Assembly: GCA_021204885.1 (NCBI GenBank)
Contig: JAJPYP010000032.1
Location: forward strand, 1-7,017
DNA: 7,017 nucleotides
Reading direction: 5' to 3'
From: Prevotellaceae bacterium
Lineage (GTDB): Bacteria; Bacteroidota; Bacteroidia; Bacteroidales; Bacteroidaceae
In this document: in pieces, positions 5,445 through 7,017 of the stretch
Layout: each line of letters starts with the position of its first letter
Position numbering within the stretch: position 1 is the stretch's first letter
Translations under genes and position numbers: made by a program
Notes under the pieces: model-generated
Seen by the model: only the letters and a program-made list of their open reading frames with translations
Database searches by the model: none
What the model was told of the DNA's origin: nothing

Positions 5445-7016
5445 ATGAAGAAAGGATTGATCACTTCCCTACTCGTACTTACTTTTGGCGGCGGCTTGCA
5501 GGCGCAAACGCTGCCCGAAGCGCCACGCTTGGTGGTGACGCTCACCATTGACCAACTCAGGAACGACTACTTGGAGGCTTTCTCCTCACTCTACGGGGAG
5601 AAGGGGTTCAAGCGGCTCTTGCGCGAGGGTAAGGTGTACCGCCACGCGGAGTTCCCGTTCAATGACAGGGACCGGGCATCGGCCATCGCGTCGCTCTATA
5701 CGGGCAGCTCGCCCGCACTGAACGGCATCGTCGCCAAGCGTTGGTTTGACGTGAAGTCGCTGCGCACGATAAGTTGCGTGGACGACGCGGCGTTTATGGG
5801 TAACTATACCGACGAGAAGAGCTCGCCGGCCAAACTGCTGGTATCGACCTTGACCGACGAGGCGAAGGTAGCCAGCGGGGGCAAGGCGTTGGTATATGCC
5901 ATAGCGCCTTTCCGCGACGCGGCCATCCTCTCGGCAGGACATGCGGCCAACGGGGCTTTCTGGCTGAACGAGCTCACGGGCAAGTGGTGCGGCACCACCT
6001 ACTACGGGGAGTACCCGTGGTGGATGAGCCAATACAACGACCGCTGCTCGCCCGACTTGCGCATCAAAGAGTTGGAGTGGACACCGCTCTTCCCGGCAAC
6101 CAGCTATACATTCCTGCCGGGCTGGCGGGACATACCCTTCCGATACAAGTTCGACACGGAGAAAGACAATAAGTTCCGCCGGCTCGTCACCAGCCCCCTT
6201 GTGAACGACGAGGTGAACAACTTGGTGGAGGAGCTGCTGACCAAGAGCGGCATGGGCAAGAACACCACGACCGACTTCCTTGCGTTGACTTACTACGGGG
6301 GCAACTTCAACCACCGCACCACGCAGGAGTGTGCCATGGAGATGCAGGACACTTACGTGCGGTTAGACCACAGCATCGCCACGCTGCTCGACATCTTGGA
6401 CCGCAAGGTGGGGTTGGAGCATGTGCTCTTCTGCCTTACCTCCACGGGCTATGCCGATGCCGACGGGGCCGATGCGAGTAGCTACCGCATCCCTGGCGGA
6501 GAGTTCTACCTGAACCGTTGCGCCGCGCTGCTCAACATGTTCCTCATGGCCACTTACGGGCAGGGACAGTATGTGGAAGGATACTACAACCGCTGGATTT
6601 ACTTAAACCACAAGCTCCTCGAGGAGAAACAGTTGGCCTTGAACGACGTATTGGAGAAGGCGGCGGAGTTCTTGGTGCAGTTCAGCGGCGTGCGCGAGGT
6701 CTTTTCCACGTACCGGCTGTTGCTGGGCGCATGGACACCGCGCATGGAACGAATTCGGGGCGGCTACTTCCCCGACCGCTCGGGCGACTTATTAGTGGAG
6801 ATAATGCCGGGCTGGAGCTTCGCGCAGGAGGACAGCAACGACAACCGCGTGGTGCGGCTGGCACCCATGCAGGCTCCGCTTGTCTTTTTAGGTAAGGGAG
6901 TGAAGGCCGGCACGGTAGACACGCCCGTGAACACCAACTGTATAGCCCCCACCTTGGCGGGCGCCATGCACATCCGCTCGCCGGGTGCCTGCACGGAAAG
7001 CCCGCTCGACCTCTAA
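5445..7016 (+). CDS. Exported PafA-like alkaline phosphatase homologue, degenerate active site
   Basis: The 523-residue protein has a signal peptide (1-20, GGGLQA before Gln21) and aligns by eye with the PafA branch of the alkaline phosphatase superfamily, periplasmic zinc phosphomonoesterases. Scaffold motifs are kept: TIDQLRNDYL (34-43, metal-ligand Asp36), DRASAIASLYTG (76-87, Ser79 at the Thr nucleophile position), FRDAAILSAGHAANGAFWLNELTG (156-179) and DTYVRLDHSIATLLDILD (302-319). Other sites are lost. Phe156 and Asp158 stand where PafA has a Lys-x-Arg phosphate clamp. LTSTGY (331-336) replaces the LTADHG metal motif. GNFNHRTTQ replaces the D-x-x-G-H motif, perhaps keeping His290. No HG motif precedes PLVFLG near 479. 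Phosphatase activity through the usual two-zinc site is therefore unlikely. It follows the lnb-like gene by four bases and may be its periplasmic partner. The stop is inside the window, so the gene is complete. Confidence 0.88.
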   Translation: MKKGLITSLLVLTFGGGLQAQTLPEAPRLVVTLTIDQLRNDYLEAFSSLYGEKGFKRLLREGKVYRHAEFPFNDRDRASAIASLYTGSSPALNGIVAKRWFDVKSLRTISCVDDAAFMGNYTDEKSSPAKLLVSTLTDEAKVASGGKALVYAIAPFRDAAILSAGHAANGAFWLNELTGKWCGTTYYGEYPWWMSQYNDRCSPDLRIKELEWTPLFPATSYTFLPGWRDIPFRYKFDTEKDNKFRRLVTSPLVNDEVNNLVEELLTKSGMGKNTTTDFLALTYYGGNFNHRTTQECAMEMQDTYVRLDHSIATLLDILDRKVGLEHVLFCLTSTGYADADGADASSYRIPGGEFYLNRCAALLNMFLMATYGQGQYVEGYYNRWIYLNHKLLEEKQLALNDVLEKAAEFLVQFSGVREVFSTYRLLLGAWTPRMERIRGGYFPDRSGDLLVEIMPGWSFAQEDSNDNRVVRLAPMQAPLVFLGKGVKAGTVDTPVNTNCIAPTLAGAMHIRSPGACTESPLDL

Positions 7017-7017
7017 A

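Noticed and set aside
5586..6314. 242-codon minus-strand open frame inside the PafA-like gene
   Set aside because: An antisense shadow of high-GC coding sequence. The sense frame carries all family motifs.

Overview
The window looks like a chromosomal segment from a fairly GC-rich member of the Bacteroidales. Three things support this. Several promoters fit the Bacteroidetes form (TTG, about 20 bases, then TAnnTTTG). The protein families are typical of that group: an Lnb/DUF4105 protein, a PafA-like exported phosphatase homologue, and a DUF4143 ATPase. SD-like sites are weak or absent before most starts. I cannot name the genus.

Left block (minus strand, 95-2247). A two-gene operon encodes a GltS-type sodium/glutamate symporter and then an exported class I glutamine amidotransferase-like peptidase (family C26, gamma-glutamyl hydrolase type). 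The two genes overlap by ATGA. A well-formed promoter lies at 2320-2350. A simple model is that the exported hydrolase frees glutamate from gamma-glutamyl compounds outside the inner membrane and the symporter imports it.

Middle block (about 2375-4100). A visibly AT-richer stretch carries a minus-strand AAA+ ATPase of the ATP-binding/DUF4143 family. A 32-base tandem repeat sits directly upstream of its promoter. Beyond that is non-coding or decayed sequence, then a second, unrelated 23-base tandem repeat. This reads as an accessory insertion between two GC-rich blocks.

Right block (plus strand, 4118-7016). A candidate promoter with an inverted repeat filling its spacer, and a second -7 box closer to the gene, precede an apparent two-gene operon. 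The first gene encodes a DUF4105 protein with five C-terminal membrane helices, the layout of the Bacteroides lipoprotein N-acyltransferase Lnb. Four bases later comes an exported homologue of PafA alkaline phosphatase. It keeps the family scaffold but has lost most metal- and phosphate-binding residues, so it is probably a pseudo-enzyme or has a changed function. This pair is the most interesting item in the window. A near-perfect 12-base-pair hairpin inside the signal-peptide codons of the first gene is a second notable feature.

No RNA genes, CRISPR arrays or intact insertion sequences were recognised.
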